This document shows positions 52,913-62,217 of a stretch of DNA of 64,000 nt, piece by piece. Every line of letters starts with the position of its first letter. Positions within the stretch are counted from its first letter, which is position 1. Made by a program: the position numbers and the translations under genes. The stretch comes from Pseudomonas viridiflava (GTDB taxonomy: Bacteria > Pseudomonadota > Gammaproteobacteria > Pseudomonadales > Pseudomonadaceae), in assembly GCF_900601905.1 (NCBI RefSeq), contig NZ_UWFA01000383.1, forward strand, positions 372,001 to 436,000, given 5' to 3'. Under the pieces are notes generated by a model that saw only the letters and a program-made list of their open reading frames with translations, did no database searches and had not been told where the DNA came from.

Positions 52913-53917
52913 ATGTTGAGTCGTCACGGGATTCGCTCCCTTTGCTGTGCCGCTGTTGCTACCGCTGTGCTGGGTCTGTCCGGCACTATCTCCGCTGCTG
53001 AAGAAGTCAAGATTGGCTTTCTCGTCAAGCAGGCCGAAGAACCCTGGTTTCAGACCGAATGGGCCTTTGCCGAAAAAGCCGGCAAGGATCACGGTTTCAC
53101 CGTGGTGAAAATCGCCGTTCCCGACGGTGAAAAGACACTCTCTGCCATCGACAGCCTGGCCGCCAACGGCGTGAAAGGCTTTGTCATTTGCCCGCCTGAT
53201 GTGTCTCTGGGCCCTGCCATTGTCGCCAAAGCCAAGGCCAACGGCATGAAAGTCATGGCCGTGGATGATCGCTTCGTCGACGCCAAGGGCAAGTTCATGG
53301 AGGACGTGCCGTACCTGGGCATGGCCGCCTTTGAAGTAGGCCAGAAGCAGGGCGCCGCCATGGCGGCCGAGGCGAAGAATCGCAACTGGGACTGGAAAGA
53401 AACCTACGCGATCATCAACACCTACAACGAACTCGACACTGGCAAGAAGCGTACGGACGGTTCGGTCGATGCGCTGAAAAAAGCCGGTTTCCCTGAAGAT
53501 CACATCCTCTTCACCGCGCAGAAAACCCTCGACGTTCCCGGCAGCATGGAGTCCACCAACTCGGCCTTGCCCAAACTGCCGTCGGCCGCGAAGAACCTGA
53601 TCATCGGTGGCATGAACGACAACACGGTGCTCGGCGGGGTGCGCGCTACGGCGGGCGCTGGCTTCAAGCCAGCCAATGTGATCGGCATCGGCATCAACGG
53701 TACTGACGCCATCGATGAACTGAAGAAGAAGGAAAGCGGCTTCTTCGGCTCGATGCTGCCTAGCCCGGACAAAGAGGGCTACAACACGGCGCTGATGGTC
53801 TACGAGTGGGTCACCAAGGGCACGGAGCCGCCTAAATACACCGCAATGGACGACGTGACGCTGATCACCCGGGCGAACTTCCAGGAAGTGCTGACCAAAA
53901 TCGGTCTTTGGAAGTAA
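52913..53917 (+). CDS. araF: L-arabinose ABC transporter periplasmic binding protein
   Basis: This 334-residue type 1 sugar-binding protein has a signal peptide of about 28 residues (ending TISAAEE). It shows close AraF features: IGFLVKQAEEPWFQTEW, ICPPDVSLGPAIV, AVDDRFVDAKG and GMNDNTVLGGVRA. An AAGGAG site precedes the ATG. It starts the transport operon with araG and araH. Confidence 0.92.
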   Translation: MLSRHGIRSLCCAAVATAVLGLSGTISAAEEVKIGFLVKQAEEPWFQTEWAFAEKAGKDHGFTVVKIAVPDGEKTLSAIDSLAANGVKGFVICPPDVSLGPAIVAKAKANGMKVMAVDDRFVDAKGKFMEDVPYLGMAAFEVGQKQGAAMAAEAKNRNWDWKETYAIINTYNELDTGKKRTDGSVDALKKAGFPEDHILFTAQKTLDVPGSMESTNSALPKLPSAAKNLIIGGMNDNTVLGGVRATAGAGFKPANVIGIGINGTDAIDELKKKESGFFGSMLPSPDKEGYNTALMVYEWVTKGTEPPKYTAMDDVTLITRANFQEVLTKIGLWK

Positions 53918-53937
53918 CGCTTTAGTCGGCCGTTGCT

Positions 53938-54029
53938 CTGTAGGAGCGCGCCTGCCCGTGATGGGGTTTTGCAGCCAGTAGATTTGTCATTTGTGCAGAC
54001 GTCATCGCGGGCAAGCGCGTTCCTGTAGG
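53938..54029. repeat. 92-base REP-type repeat between araF and araG
   Basis: An imperfect inverted repeat with CTGTAGGAGCGCG and CGCGTTCCTGTAG ends and an inner GCCTGCCCGTGAT/ATCGCGGGCAAGC pairing. It follows the binding-protein stop by 20 bases, the same placement as at 41410 and 63925. Confidence 0.8.
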
Positions 54030-54062
54030 GGACGTGTTTGATCCAGGCAAGAGGAAGGTTTC

Positions 54063-55589
54063 ATGCAACCAGTAGCAATTGCTCAACAGCTCCCCGCCGG
54101 CAGCCTGCGCTTCAACGGTATCGGCAAGACCTTTCCCGGGGTGCGTGCGCTGTCGGATATCACATTTGAAGCGCGCCCCGGCAGCGTGCATGCGCTGATG
54201 GGTGAAAACGGCGCAGGCAAATCCACGCTGCTGAAGATTCTGGGCGGCTCGTATCAGCCCAACAGCGGCGGCCTGTCCATCGGCGACCAGCCTTACACCT
54301 TCAAATCCACCGCAGACAGCATCGCGGCGGGTATCGCGGTGATCCACCAGGAGCTGCAACTGGTGCCGGAAATGTCGGTCGCCGAAAACCTGCTGCTGGG
54401 GCACATGCCCAGCCGCTGGGGCATGGTTAACCGGCGCGCCATGTTTCGTCAGGCGCGCGAGCTGCTCAAGGGCCTGGCTGACGAAATCGATCCGGCCATG
54501 CGCCTGGGGGATCTATCCCTCGGGCAACGCCAGTTGGTGGAAATAGCCAAGGCCATGTCGCGCAATGCCCATGTGATCGCCTTTGATGAGCCCACCAGCA
54601 GCCTCTCGGCGCGGGAAATCGACCGGCTGATGGCCATCATCGTCAAGCTTCGCGATGAAGGCCGGGTGATTCTTTATGTCTCGCATCGCATGGAAGAAAT
54701 CTTCCGGGTCTGCGATGCGGTGACCGTGTTCAAGGACGGCCGCTTCGTTCGTACGTTCGACGACATGACCCAACTGGACCACGACCGCCTGGTGACCTGC
54801 ATGGTCGGGCGCGATATTCAGGATATTTACAACTACCGCGCTCGGGAGCATCAAGGCACAGGCCTGCGCGTGACCGGTCTATTAGGGCCGGGGCTCCAAG
54901 AACCGGTGACCTTTGCCGTGCAGAAAGGTGAAGTGCTGGGCTTCTTCGGGCTGGTCGGGGCAGGGCGCACCGAGATGTTTCGTATGTTGTCGGGGTTGAC
55001 CCGCAGCAAGGCCGGTACCTTGCAGGTCGAAGGTCAGACCCTGGCGTTGCGTTCTCCCCGCGACGCCATCGCGGCGGGCATCCTGCTCTGCCCGGAGGAT
55101 CGCAAGAAAGAGGGCATCGTGCCGCTCTCCAGCGTGGCCGAGAACATCAATATGGGCGCGCGTCCGCGTCACGTGCACCTGGGTTGCCTGATTCAAGGGC
55201 GCTGGGAAAAAAGCAACGCCAGCCACCAGATCAAAGCCATGAACGTGAAGACGCCTTCGCCGGATCAGCAAATGCTTTACCTCTCCGGCGGCAATCAACA
55301 AAAGGCGATTCTCGGCCGCTGGCTATCGATGCCGATGAAAGTGCTGCTGCTGGACGAACCCACGCGCGGCATCGACATCGGCGCGAAATCAGAGATTTAT
55401 CAGATCATTCACAACCTGGCTGCCGACGGTATCGCGGTGATCGTGGTCTCCAGCGATCTGATGGAAGTGATGGGCATTGCTGACCGCATTCTGGTCATGA
55501 GTGAGGGCGCCATCACTGGCGAGCTGAACCGCGACGAGGCCAACGAAGCGCGGCTGTTGCAGCTGGCGTTGCCGCGTACGCGTGGCTGA
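54063..55589 (+). CDS. araG: L-arabinose ABC transporter ATP-binding protein
   Basis: This 508-residue protein has two fused ABC domains. The first has Walker A GENGAGKST (48-56), LSLGQRQLVEIAKAM and FDEPTSSLS. The second, from about residue 255, has a degenerate Walker A (GLVGAGRTE), as is normal for sugar importers of this class, with LSGGNQQKA and LDEPTRGIDIG. A GAGGAAGG site precedes the ATG. Confidence 0.94.
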   Translation: MQPVAIAQQLPAGSLRFNGIGKTFPGVRALSDITFEARPGSVHALMGENGAGKSTLLKILGGSYQPNSGGLSIGDQPYTFKSTADSIAAGIAVIHQELQLVPEMSVAENLLLGHMPSRWGMVNRRAMFRQARELLKGLADEIDPAMRLGDLSLGQRQLVEIAKAMSRNAHVIAFDEPTSSLSAREIDRLMAIIVKLRDEGRVILYVSHRMEEIFRVCDAVTVFKDGRFVRTFDDMTQLDHDRLVTCMVGRDIQDIYNYRAREHQGTGLRVTGLLGPGLQEPVTFAVQKGEVLGFFGLVGAGRTEMFRMLSGLTRSKAGTLQVEGQTLALRSPRDAIAAGILLCPEDRKKEGIVPLSSVAENINMGARPRHVHLGCLIQGRWEKSNASHQIKAMNVKTPSPDQQMLYLSGGNQQKAILGRWLSMPMKVLLLDEPTRGIDIGAKSEIYQIIHNLAADGIAVIVVSSDLMEVMGIADRILVMSEGAITGELNRDEANEARLLQLALPRTRG

Positions 55590-55645
55590 CGGCTGACTCT
55601 GGTGCGATCAAAACAAGCATGAAAAACAACAAGAAAGAGGTGCAT

Positions 55646-56611
55646 ATGTCTAACGAAACCAGTCTGGCGGCTCCCCGCCAAGGCCTGAACCTGCGTCGGT
55701 TTATCGATGATTGGGCAATGCTCATGGCTGCCGTTGGCATCTTTGTGCTGTGTACGCTGCTCATCGATAACTTTATGTCGCCCCTGAACATGCGCGGCCT
55801 GGGTCTGGCCATTTCCACGGTGGGCATAGCCGCGTGCACCATGCTGTTCTGCTTGGCGTCGGGGCACTTCGATCTGTCGGTCGGGTCGGTGCTGGCCTGT
55901 TCCGGGGTCATTGCCGGGATCGTGATTCGTGACACCGACAGCTTGTTTCTCGGTGTTTCAGCGGCGCTGGCCATGGGCCTGGTGGTGGGGCTGGTCAACG
56001 GCATCGTGATTGCCAAGCTGCGCATCAATGCACTGATCGCGACACTGGCGACCATGCAGATCGTCCGCGGCCTGGCGTACATCTTCTCCAACGGCAAGGC
56101 GGTGGGCGTCTCCAACGAAGACTTCTTCGTGTTCGGCAACGGCCAGGTCTATGGCGTACCGGTACCGATCCTGATCACCATCGTCTGCTTCGCGTTCTTT
56201 GGCTGGCTGCTCAACTACACCACCTACGGACGCAACTCGCTGGCCATCGGCGGCAATCAGGAAGCGGCGTTACTGGCCGGGGTGCATGTGGATCGCACCA
56301 AGATCATCATTTTTGCCGTACACGGTCTGATCGGCGCATTGGCTGGCGTGGTACTGGCCTCGCGCATGACCTCGGGCCAGCCGATGATCGGCCAGGGTTT
56401 CGAACTGACAGTGATTTCGGCCTGCGTGCTGGGCGGGGTGTCTCTGAGTGGCGGGATCGGCATGATTCGTCATGTTATCGCCGGGGTGCTGATCCTGGCC
56501 ATCATCGAAAACGCCATGAACCTGAAAAACATCGACACCTTTTACCAATACGTCATCCGGGGCTCGATTCTGCTACTGGCGGTGATTATTGACCGCATGA
56601 AAAGACGCTGA
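55646..56611 (+). CDS. araH: L-arabinose ABC transporter permease
   Basis: This 321-residue inner-membrane protein of the AraH/RbsC family has eight to ten hydrophobic segments. It carries the conserved FDLSVGSVLACSGVIAG, GLVNGIVIAKLRINALIATLA and LSGGIGMIRH. The ATG at 55646 has an AGAGG site; an in-frame ATG at 55619 lacks one. It is the last gene of the importer. Confidence 0.92.
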   Translation: MSNETSLAAPRQGLNLRRFIDDWAMLMAAVGIFVLCTLLIDNFMSPLNMRGLGLAISTVGIAACTMLFCLASGHFDLSVGSVLACSGVIAGIVIRDTDSLFLGVSAALAMGLVVGLVNGIVIAKLRINALIATLATMQIVRGLAYIFSNGKAVGVSNEDFFVFGNGQVYGVPVPILITIVCFAFFGWLLNYTTYGRNSLAIGGNQEAALLAGVHVDRTKIIIFAVHGLIGALAGVVLASRMTSGQPMIGQGFELTVISACVLGGVSLSGGIGMIRHVIAGVLILAIIENAMNLKNIDTFYQYVIRGSILLLAVIIDRMKRR

Positions 56612-56714
56612 TCATCACGCAATGCCCGCAGGAGCGTATAACCGTGGGGCCTTTTAGCTAGGAAAGCGCTGGATGCAGCGCCGCGGCATCGGCCTCCTCA
56701 CGCACGCCCACGCA

Positions 56715-56782
56715 AGAGCGGCTTCAGCCGCGAGAGGCCGGGAAATTCAATGCAGATTTTCCGGCTTGAATATCGCTCGCGG
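56715..56782 (-). repeat. About 68-base dispersed repeat, copy 2
   Basis: Reverse-complement partner of 9570-9637. It contains AGCGGCTTCAGCCGCGAG, ATTCAATG and GAATATCGCTCGCG. It lies in the 326-base gap between araH and the sigma factor gene, which otherwise holds only the Fur box. Confidence 0.75.
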
Positions 56783-56893
56783 CCAAATTCCCCTGCGTAC
56801 AGGTGTTTGCAGCGCGGCAGCGTGGCGACGGTTGATCTCCTGCAGTTTGGCCAAAGACTATGTAAATGACTTGGCGCGCTGACGGTAACTAAA

Positions 56894-56912
56894 TAGAATG
56901 ATTCTCATTTTA
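56894..56912 (+). promoter_or_regulatory. Fur box for the iron-signalling operon
   Basis: TAGAATGATTCTCATTTTA matches the Fur consensus GATAATGATAATCATTATC at its core: AATGAT-N3-CATT is exact. It lies 26 bases before the sigma gene start, so iron would repress the operon. Confidence 0.75.
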
Positions 56913-56937
56913 AGTAGTGCCATTCAGTGGGCCGGTG

Positions 56938-57456
56938 ATGATGAGGCAAGCAGTCGGGGCGTCAGCGCCTACCCTGGAGAATTTCTACCGCGAGCATCGC
57001 AGCTGGCTGGAAAACTGGCTGCGCTGCCGTTTGGGCAATGCCTGGGATGCGGCTGACTTGAGTCAGGACACCTTTCTCCGGGTCCTCGCCAGTCAGCACA
57101 GCGAGCCGTTGCATAGCCTGCGCGAACCTCGCGCTTATCTGCTGACAGTGGGTAAGCGTCTGCTGATCAATCACTATCAGCGGCGCAGCCTTGAACAGGC
57201 TTACCTTGAGGCGCTGGCGAATCTGCCCGAGAGCGTGATCCCGTCGCCGGAACAGCGTTGGGTGCTGCTCGAAACCCTGCAAGCTCTGGATGAATTGCTC
57301 GATGCGTTGCCAGTGGCGGTGCGTCGGGCTTTTCTGTGGGCGCAGCTTGAAGGGCTCAACTATGCGCAGATCGCCGACCGCCTGAAAGTGTCCGAACGCA
57401 CCGTCAAGCGCTACATGGCTCAGGCCTACGCTCACTGCCTGATGCTAGAGCCATGA
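56938..57456 (+). CDS. FecI-like ECF sigma factor
   Basis: This 172-residue extracytoplasmic-function sigma factor has region 2 (FYREHRSWLENWLRCRLGNAWDAADLSQDTFLRVL, spanning about 13-50) and region 4 (LDALPVAVRRAFLWAQLEGLNYAQIADRLKVSERTVKRY, spanning about 120-160). It would direct RNA polymerase to the receptor gene. The start is uncertain: GTG at 56917, ATG at 56938 or 56941. Its stop overlaps the fecR-like start by four bases. Confidence 0.92.
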   Translation: MMRQAVGASAPTLENFYREHRSWLENWLRCRLGNAWDAADLSQDTFLRVLASQHSEPLHSLREPRAYLLTVGKRLLINHYQRRSLEQAYLEALANLPESVIPSPEQRWVLLETLQALDELLDALPVAVRRAFLWAQLEGLNYAQIADRLKVSERTVKRYMAQAYAHCLMLEP

Positions 57457-58403
57457 ATAGCCAGGCGCAGACGCGACAGATTGCCGAGGACGCGGCGCAT
57501 TTTCTGGTGCTGCTGGAATCCGGCAGCGCGAGTGCCGATGACCGTGCCCGTCTGCAGCGCTGGCGTGAGCAATCGGCCCATCACGAGCAGACCTGGCAGA
57601 GAGCTCAGGGGTTGCGTCAGCGCTTTGCCGGGCTGCCACCCGAATTGGCGATGGCCAGCCTCGACCGACCGGATCACGGACGCCGAACCGCGCTCAAACG
57701 GGCATTGATCGTTGCGGCGTTGCTCCCTGCTGGCTGGATGCTCGCCCAGCAGGCGCCGATCGCAGCCTTGCGCGCGGACGTGCGCACCGCCGCCGGAGAT
57801 CGCCGGGACTTACGCCTGCAGCAGGGCAGCCTGCTGCAACTGGATACCGCCAGCGCGCTGAATATCGAGCTGGAGCAGGGCAAGCGTCTGCTGACCCTGA
57901 TCGAAGGTGAAATGGCCCTGAACATGGGCAAAGACGTGAAGGCCATGACCATCCGGACTCGCCAGGGCAGGGTGCAGGTCAGCGACGCGGAGTTGTGTGT
58001 TCGTCAGCTTGGCGACACCTGCCTGGTTAGCGTATGGCGCGGCGATGTCGAGCTGTTTCCGGCACACGGCCCGTCGATGCGCGTGCAGCCCGGTCAGCGT
58101 GCCGCCATGAGTGCCGCCCAGGTTTCTCCCGCCCAGACGTTTGACACCCGTCAGCCCGGTTGGCGCCAGGGAGTGCTGAGTGTCGAAAACCAGCCGCTTG
58201 GTGTGTTCCTCGCCGAACTGAGCCGCTACCGACCCGGGATTCTGCGCTGGGAACCTGAGCTGGAGCGCTTGAACGTGACCGGTACGTTCCGCCTGGATGA
58301 CACCGACCAGATCCTTCGGTTGCTCGCCGCGAGTCTGATGCTGCAAGTGCACAGCCGGACCCGTTACTGGGTCACGCTGGCGCCACGCAAAGCCGCGGTT
58401 TGA
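57453..58403 (+). CDS. FecR-like anti-sigma/sigma regulator
   Basis: This 316-residue inner-membrane regulator has a cytoplasmic N-terminal domain (about 1-80, with WREQSAHHEQTWQRAQ), one membrane helix (about 86-106, ALIVAALLPAGWMLA) and a periplasmic FecR domain that contacts the receptor (VRTAAGDRRDLRLQQGSLLQLDTASALNIE region). It overlaps the sigma gene (ATGA at 57453-57456) and precedes the receptor, the standard cell-surface signalling order. Confidence 0.93.
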   Translation: MNSQAQTRQIAEDAAHFLVLLESGSASADDRARLQRWREQSAHHEQTWQRAQGLRQRFAGLPPELAMASLDRPDHGRRTALKRALIVAALLPAGWMLAQQAPIAALRADVRTAAGDRRDLRLQQGSLLQLDTASALNIELEQGKRLLTLIEGEMALNMGKDVKAMTIRTRQGRVQVSDAELCVRQLGDTCLVSVWRGDVELFPAHGPSMRVQPGQRAAMSAAQVSPAQTFDTRQPGWRQGVLSVENQPLGVFLAELSRYRPGILRWEPELERLNVTGTFRLDDTDQILRLLAASLMLQVHSRTRYWVTLAPRKAAV

Positions 58404-58484
58404 AGTTTTTTCTGTTGAGCGTGTCCCTTTTTCCGACGTCACCTGTCATTGCTCTCAAGTGAACGAAATCAAGAGAGTGTTCAA

Positions 58485-60914
58485 ATGCCTGCAGTTTTTC
58501 TTCGACGTCTGCGTCTGGCCCATCTGGGCTTGCGGCCCGTGTTGCGAATGACATGTCACGCCAGTGTCCTGGCGGGCCTGAGCGCGGGCGCTTCGTTTAT
58601 CGCCCCGGCGGTGGCGCAAGAGGCGGCCAAACGCAGCTATCAGATACCCGCAGGCAGCCTGGGCAGCGCTTTGAATCAGTTTTCGGCCCAGGCAGGGGTC
58701 AGTCTTGCGGTTGATCCGGCGCTGGTAAGCGGCCGAAACAGCGCCGGGCTGAGCGGCAGCTACGACGTGCAGGAAGGTTTTGCACGTTTGCTGCAGGGCT
58801 CGGGCTTGCAACTGCAGCCGGTCAGTGATCAGTCGTACACCTTGACCCCGGCGGCTGAAGGCGGATCGCTGAACCTGCCGCAAACCTCGATCAATAGCAG
58901 CGTGTTCGACACCCAGGGTGATGTTTACGAGGGCGGGCAGGTCAATCGTCGTGGCGCCCAGGGTCTGCTCGGTGACAAGGACTTCATGGAGACGCCCTTC
59001 AACCTGACGTCCTACACCAGCACCACGGTGAAAAACCAGCAGGCGCGAACCCTCGGCGATGTGGTTGCCAATGACCCGTCGGTGCGCATCACCAACCCGG
59101 CGGGCGGGCGCTTCGAGCAGTTTTCGGTACGCGGCCTGAGCCTCTACAACAGTGATGTCTCGTTTGGCGGCCTGTACGGCGTGTTGCCGACGTATTCCAT
59201 CGACATGGAAATGGTCGAGCGCATCGACATTCTCAAAGGTCCCGGTGCCTTGCTGGGCGGCATCGCGCCCCGTGGCAGTGTGGGTGGGGGCATCAACATC
59301 GAACCCAAGCGCGCAGGCAGCGAGCCACTGACCGAGTTCACCGGCAGCTACGCCTCTGCCGGTCAGGTCGGCGGGCACGTGGACATCGGCCGACGCTTTG
59401 GTGATGAACAGGAATACGGCATCCGCTTCAACGGCGTGCGCCAGTCCGGTGATACCGAGTGGGATCACCAGAGCGTCGAGCGCGAAGCGGCAGTGGTTGG
59501 CCTGGACTTTCGCAAGGAGCGGGTGCGGCTTTCTGCCGACTTCGGCCGCCAGGAGCGCCACGCCGATGCGCCTATCGAACGTGTGGAAGTCGCACCCGGG
59601 ATCAAAATGCCCAAGGCCGAGGACATTCATCACAACTTCGCCCAGCCGTGGACCTACTCGGACTCTAAAGACACTTTCGGCGCGGTGCGTGGCGAATTCG
59701 ACGTCAGCGACTCGTTGATGGTGTATGCCGCAGGGGGGGCGCGCAAGGGTGAATACGACTTCCTGCGCCATGCCGTGCAGGTCAACAACAGTAACGGTAA
59801 CTTCGCGTTTCAGCCGCGCAGTTTCCAGCGGGACGAAGAAGTCAAAACTTTCACCGTGGGCGCCCGCAGCTGGTTCAACACCGGGCCGATCAGCCACACC
59901 GTCAACCTCAGCCTGAACCGCTTCGACATGGAGTTCGACAACGGCGGCGAGCGCTATCTGGCGCGCACCAGTAATCTGTACAACCCGGTGCTGGCGCCTT
60001 ACCCCGGCGCGGCGACGCGTTTCGATACCTCGACGCACACCGAGAACCTGTTCACCAGCGCAGCGTTGTCCGACACCCTGGGCTTTTTTGATGACCGCGT
60101 GCAATTGACCCTCGGCGCTCGCCTGCAGCGGGTCGAGGTCGACGCCTATGCTTCCGGTGTGCTGGGTCAGCAATATGACGAGCAGGCCACTTCGCCCGCA
60201 GTCGGGCTGGTGATCAAGGCTACTGATCACATCTCGCTGTACGCCAACTACATCGAGGGTCTAAGCCAGGGTGAAACCGCGCCGACCACCGCCACCAACC
60301 GCGACGAAGTGTTTGCCCCGTACAAATCGAAACAGACCGAGGCCGGGGTCAAGCTCGATATGGGCGGCTTTGCCACGACCCTGAGCGTGTTCCGCATCGA
60401 GCAACCGAGCTACATCAACGATGCGGCAGGCAACTTCAAGCCCGATGGCGAACTGCGTAACCAGGGCGTGGAGTTGAATGTGTTCGGCGAACTGGCCAGC
60501 GATCTGCGTTTGCTGGGCGGGGTGATGGTGCTGGACAGTGAACAGACCAAAACCGCGCTCGGCCAGTTCGATGGCAAGCGAGGCACCGGCTCGCCGATCC
60601 TCAATGCCAACATGGGCGTGGAGTACGACCTCAATCAACTGCCGGGTCTGACCCTGACCGCGCGGGCCATTCATACCGGTTCGCAGTATCTGGACCAAGC
60701 CAACGACCAGAAGATCGACGCCTGGCAGCGCTACGATCTGGGCGGCCGCTACGCCTTCAAACTAGGCACCAATCCGATCACCGTGCGGGCCGGGGTGGAA
60801 AACGTGCTGAACAAAACCTACTGGGCCTCGGCAGCCACCTCCTCTGATGCGGCGGCGGGCCTGACCCTGTCGACGCCGCGAACCTGGCTGGTGTCGGCCA
60901 CTGTCGGCTTCTAA
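58485..60914 (+). CDS. TonB-dependent siderophore receptor with STN signalling domain
   Basis: This 809-residue outer-membrane receptor has a signal sequence of about 40 residues (ending PAVAQE). An N-terminal STN domain follows (about 47-125: YQIPAGSLGSALNQFSAQAGV), which passes ligand status to FecR. Then come the plug (PSVRITNPAGGRFEQFSVRG; VERIDILKGPGALLGG) and a 22-strand barrel ending in Phe (SATVGF). The length fits ferric siderophore transducers. The siderophore cannot be told from sequence. I chose the ATG at 58485 with a GAGAG site over an upstream TTG. Confidence 0.93.
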   Translation: MPAVFLRRLRLAHLGLRPVLRMTCHASVLAGLSAGASFIAPAVAQEAAKRSYQIPAGSLGSALNQFSAQAGVSLAVDPALVSGRNSAGLSGSYDVQEGFARLLQGSGLQLQPVSDQSYTLTPAAEGGSLNLPQTSINSSVFDTQGDVYEGGQVNRRGAQGLLGDKDFMETPFNLTSYTSTTVKNQQARTLGDVVANDPSVRITNPAGGRFEQFSVRGLSLYNSDVSFGGLYGVLPTYSIDMEMVERIDILKGPGALLGGIAPRGSVGGGINIEPKRAGSEPLTEFTGSYASAGQVGGHVDIGRRFGDEQEYGIRFNGVRQSGDTEWDHQSVEREAAVVGLDFRKERVRLSADFGRQERHADAPIERVEVAPGIKMPKAEDIHHNFAQPWTYSDSKDTFGAVRGEFDVSDSLMVYAAGGARKGEYDFLRHAVQVNNSNGNFAFQPRSFQRDEEVKTFTVGARSWFNTGPISHTVNLSLNRFDMEFDNGGERYLARTSNLYNPVLAPYPGAATRFDTSTHTENLFTSAALSDTLGFFDDRVQLTLGARLQRVEVDAYASGVLGQQYDEQATSPAVGLVIKATDHISLYANYIEGLSQGETAPTTATNRDEVFAPYKSKQTEAGVKLDMGGFATTLSVFRIEQPSYINDAAGNFKPDGELRNQGVELNVFGELASDLRLLGGVMVLDSEQTKTALGQFDGKRGTGSPILNANMGVEYDLNQLPGLTLTARAIHTGSQYLDQANDQKIDAWQRYDLGGRYAFKLGTNPITVRAGVENVLNKTYWASAATSSDAAAGLTLSTPRTWLVSATVGF

Positions 60915-61927
60915 GCCCGGTAAAGACTGCTGGCGCGCACCATCAGGGTTGCGGGGAAGCGGTGCGATTGCACGGTTTCCCCGGCAATCAGACGCAACAG
61001 GGTTTCAACGGCCCGCACGCCCTGGGCATGCATGCTGGTGCTGATGCTGGTCAGTTGCAGGTGCGCGGCCAGTGGCGTGTCGTTGTAGCCCACCACCGCA
61101 ACGTCGCGTCCGGCCTCCAGGCCCCGGTTGCGCAACGCGCCGAACAGGCCGATGGCAAGGAAGTCATTGACCGCAAAGATCGCCGTCGGCGGCTGTGGAT
61201 GGGCCAGCAGCTGCTCGCCAATGGTGAATCCGGTGGCAGTGTCGAACTGCCCGGAGATAATCCGCTCGGGGGCGATATCAATGCCGCGCTCGCGGTAGTA
61301 CTCGACAAAGCTGGCGGTGCGCTCGCTGGCGTTGCTGCTGTGGGCTTCGCCGGCGATCACTGCAACCTGAGTGTGACCCTGGGCCAACAGGTGTTCAGCG
61401 GCCAGGCGACCGCCCATTTCGTCATCGGACGTCACCGAGCAATGCGGCGCACGGCGGCGGCTGACCAGCACGAACGGCACGCGTCGCTCGGCCAGTTCTT
61501 CCAGAAAGCCCGGTTGCGGGGTGCAATGCACGTCACTGATGATCAGCCCCTCGACATTGCGGGCCAGCGCGCGTTCGGCCAGTTCACGCTGGCGCTCCGG
61601 ACGATCCAGGGTATTGGCCACAAACGAGGTGTAACGCTGGCCGCTGGCCGCTTCGTCGATGCCTTCATAGACCGTGGCCAACACAATGTCCGAAAGCCTT
61701 GGCACCAGAATCGCAATCTCCCGACTGTGTCGGGTTTTCAGGGTCCTGGCGTGAGTGTTTGGCTGATAATCCAGGCTCGCAGCCAATGCCCGGATCCGTT
61801 CGATGGTGTCTTTGGACGCTGCGCGACCGGCGTGATCCAGGGTGCCGTTCAGCACGCGGGAGACCGTCGATACATGGACATTCAGCTGCTGAGCGATACC
61901 GCGAAGGGTGGCCGGACGTCTGGTCAT
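60911..61927 (-). CDS. LacI family transcriptional regulator
   Basis: This 338-residue repressor has a LacI helix-turn-helix (TLRGIAQQLNVHVSTVSRVLNG at about 7-28) with hinge helix, and a periplasmic-binding-protein-like ligand domain (EIAILVPRLSDIVLATVYEGI; VNDFLAIGLFGALRNRGL). Its stop overlaps the receptor stop by a few bases, convergently. It is divergent from the solute-binding protein gene, with a perfect palindrome between, so it probably controls that transporter. Confidence 0.93.
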   Translation of the reverse strand: MTRRPATLRGIAQQLNVHVSTVSRVLNGTLDHAGRAASKDTIERIRALAASLDYQPNTHARTLKTRHSREIAILVPRLSDIVLATVYEGIDEAASGQRYTSFVANTLDRPERQRELAERALARNVEGLIISDVHCTPQPGFLEELAERRVPFVLVSRRRAPHCSVTSDDEMGGRLAAEHLLAQGHTQVAVIAGEAHSSNASERTASFVEYYRERGIDIAPERIISGQFDTATGFTIGEQLLAHPQPPTAIFAVNDFLAIGLFGALRNRGLEAGRDVAVVGYNDTPLAAHLQLTSISTSMHAQGVRAVETLLRLIAGETVQSHRFPATLMVRASSLYRA

Positions 61928-62046
61928 GTGCACTGCCTGGAGATTGAACCTGTCGAGTCTGATACGCGCCTAAGGGCACACCAGAGCGGTTGCGCCACGT
62001 TGGAGCGCGGCGTACCAAAAGATTGCACGAAGCGCGGCGCAACACT

Positions 62047-62062
62047 ACCCAAACGTTTGGGT
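62047..62062. promoter_or_regulatory. Perfect 16-bp LacI-family operator
   Basis: ACCCAAACGTTTGGGT is fully palindromic with the central CG typical of LacI/GalR operators. It lies in the 290-base region between the divergent LacI-type gene and the binding-protein gene, 120 bases upstream of the regulator start and 155 bases before the transporter start. No other feature is clear in this gap. Confidence 0.8.
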
Positions 62063-62217
62063 CAATTTTTCAGCTGATTTTCAGCCTTCGCTAACTGGCT
62101 GAATTGCTTTGATTTTCCTGAGTGATTCGGTCCGCCAGCGGCGGCTCGCTAAAAAGTTGGTATGGGCATTGCGTTGTCCCCCTCAGCTCTCCTTACCTGA
62201 CTGATGGGAAACTCGCC

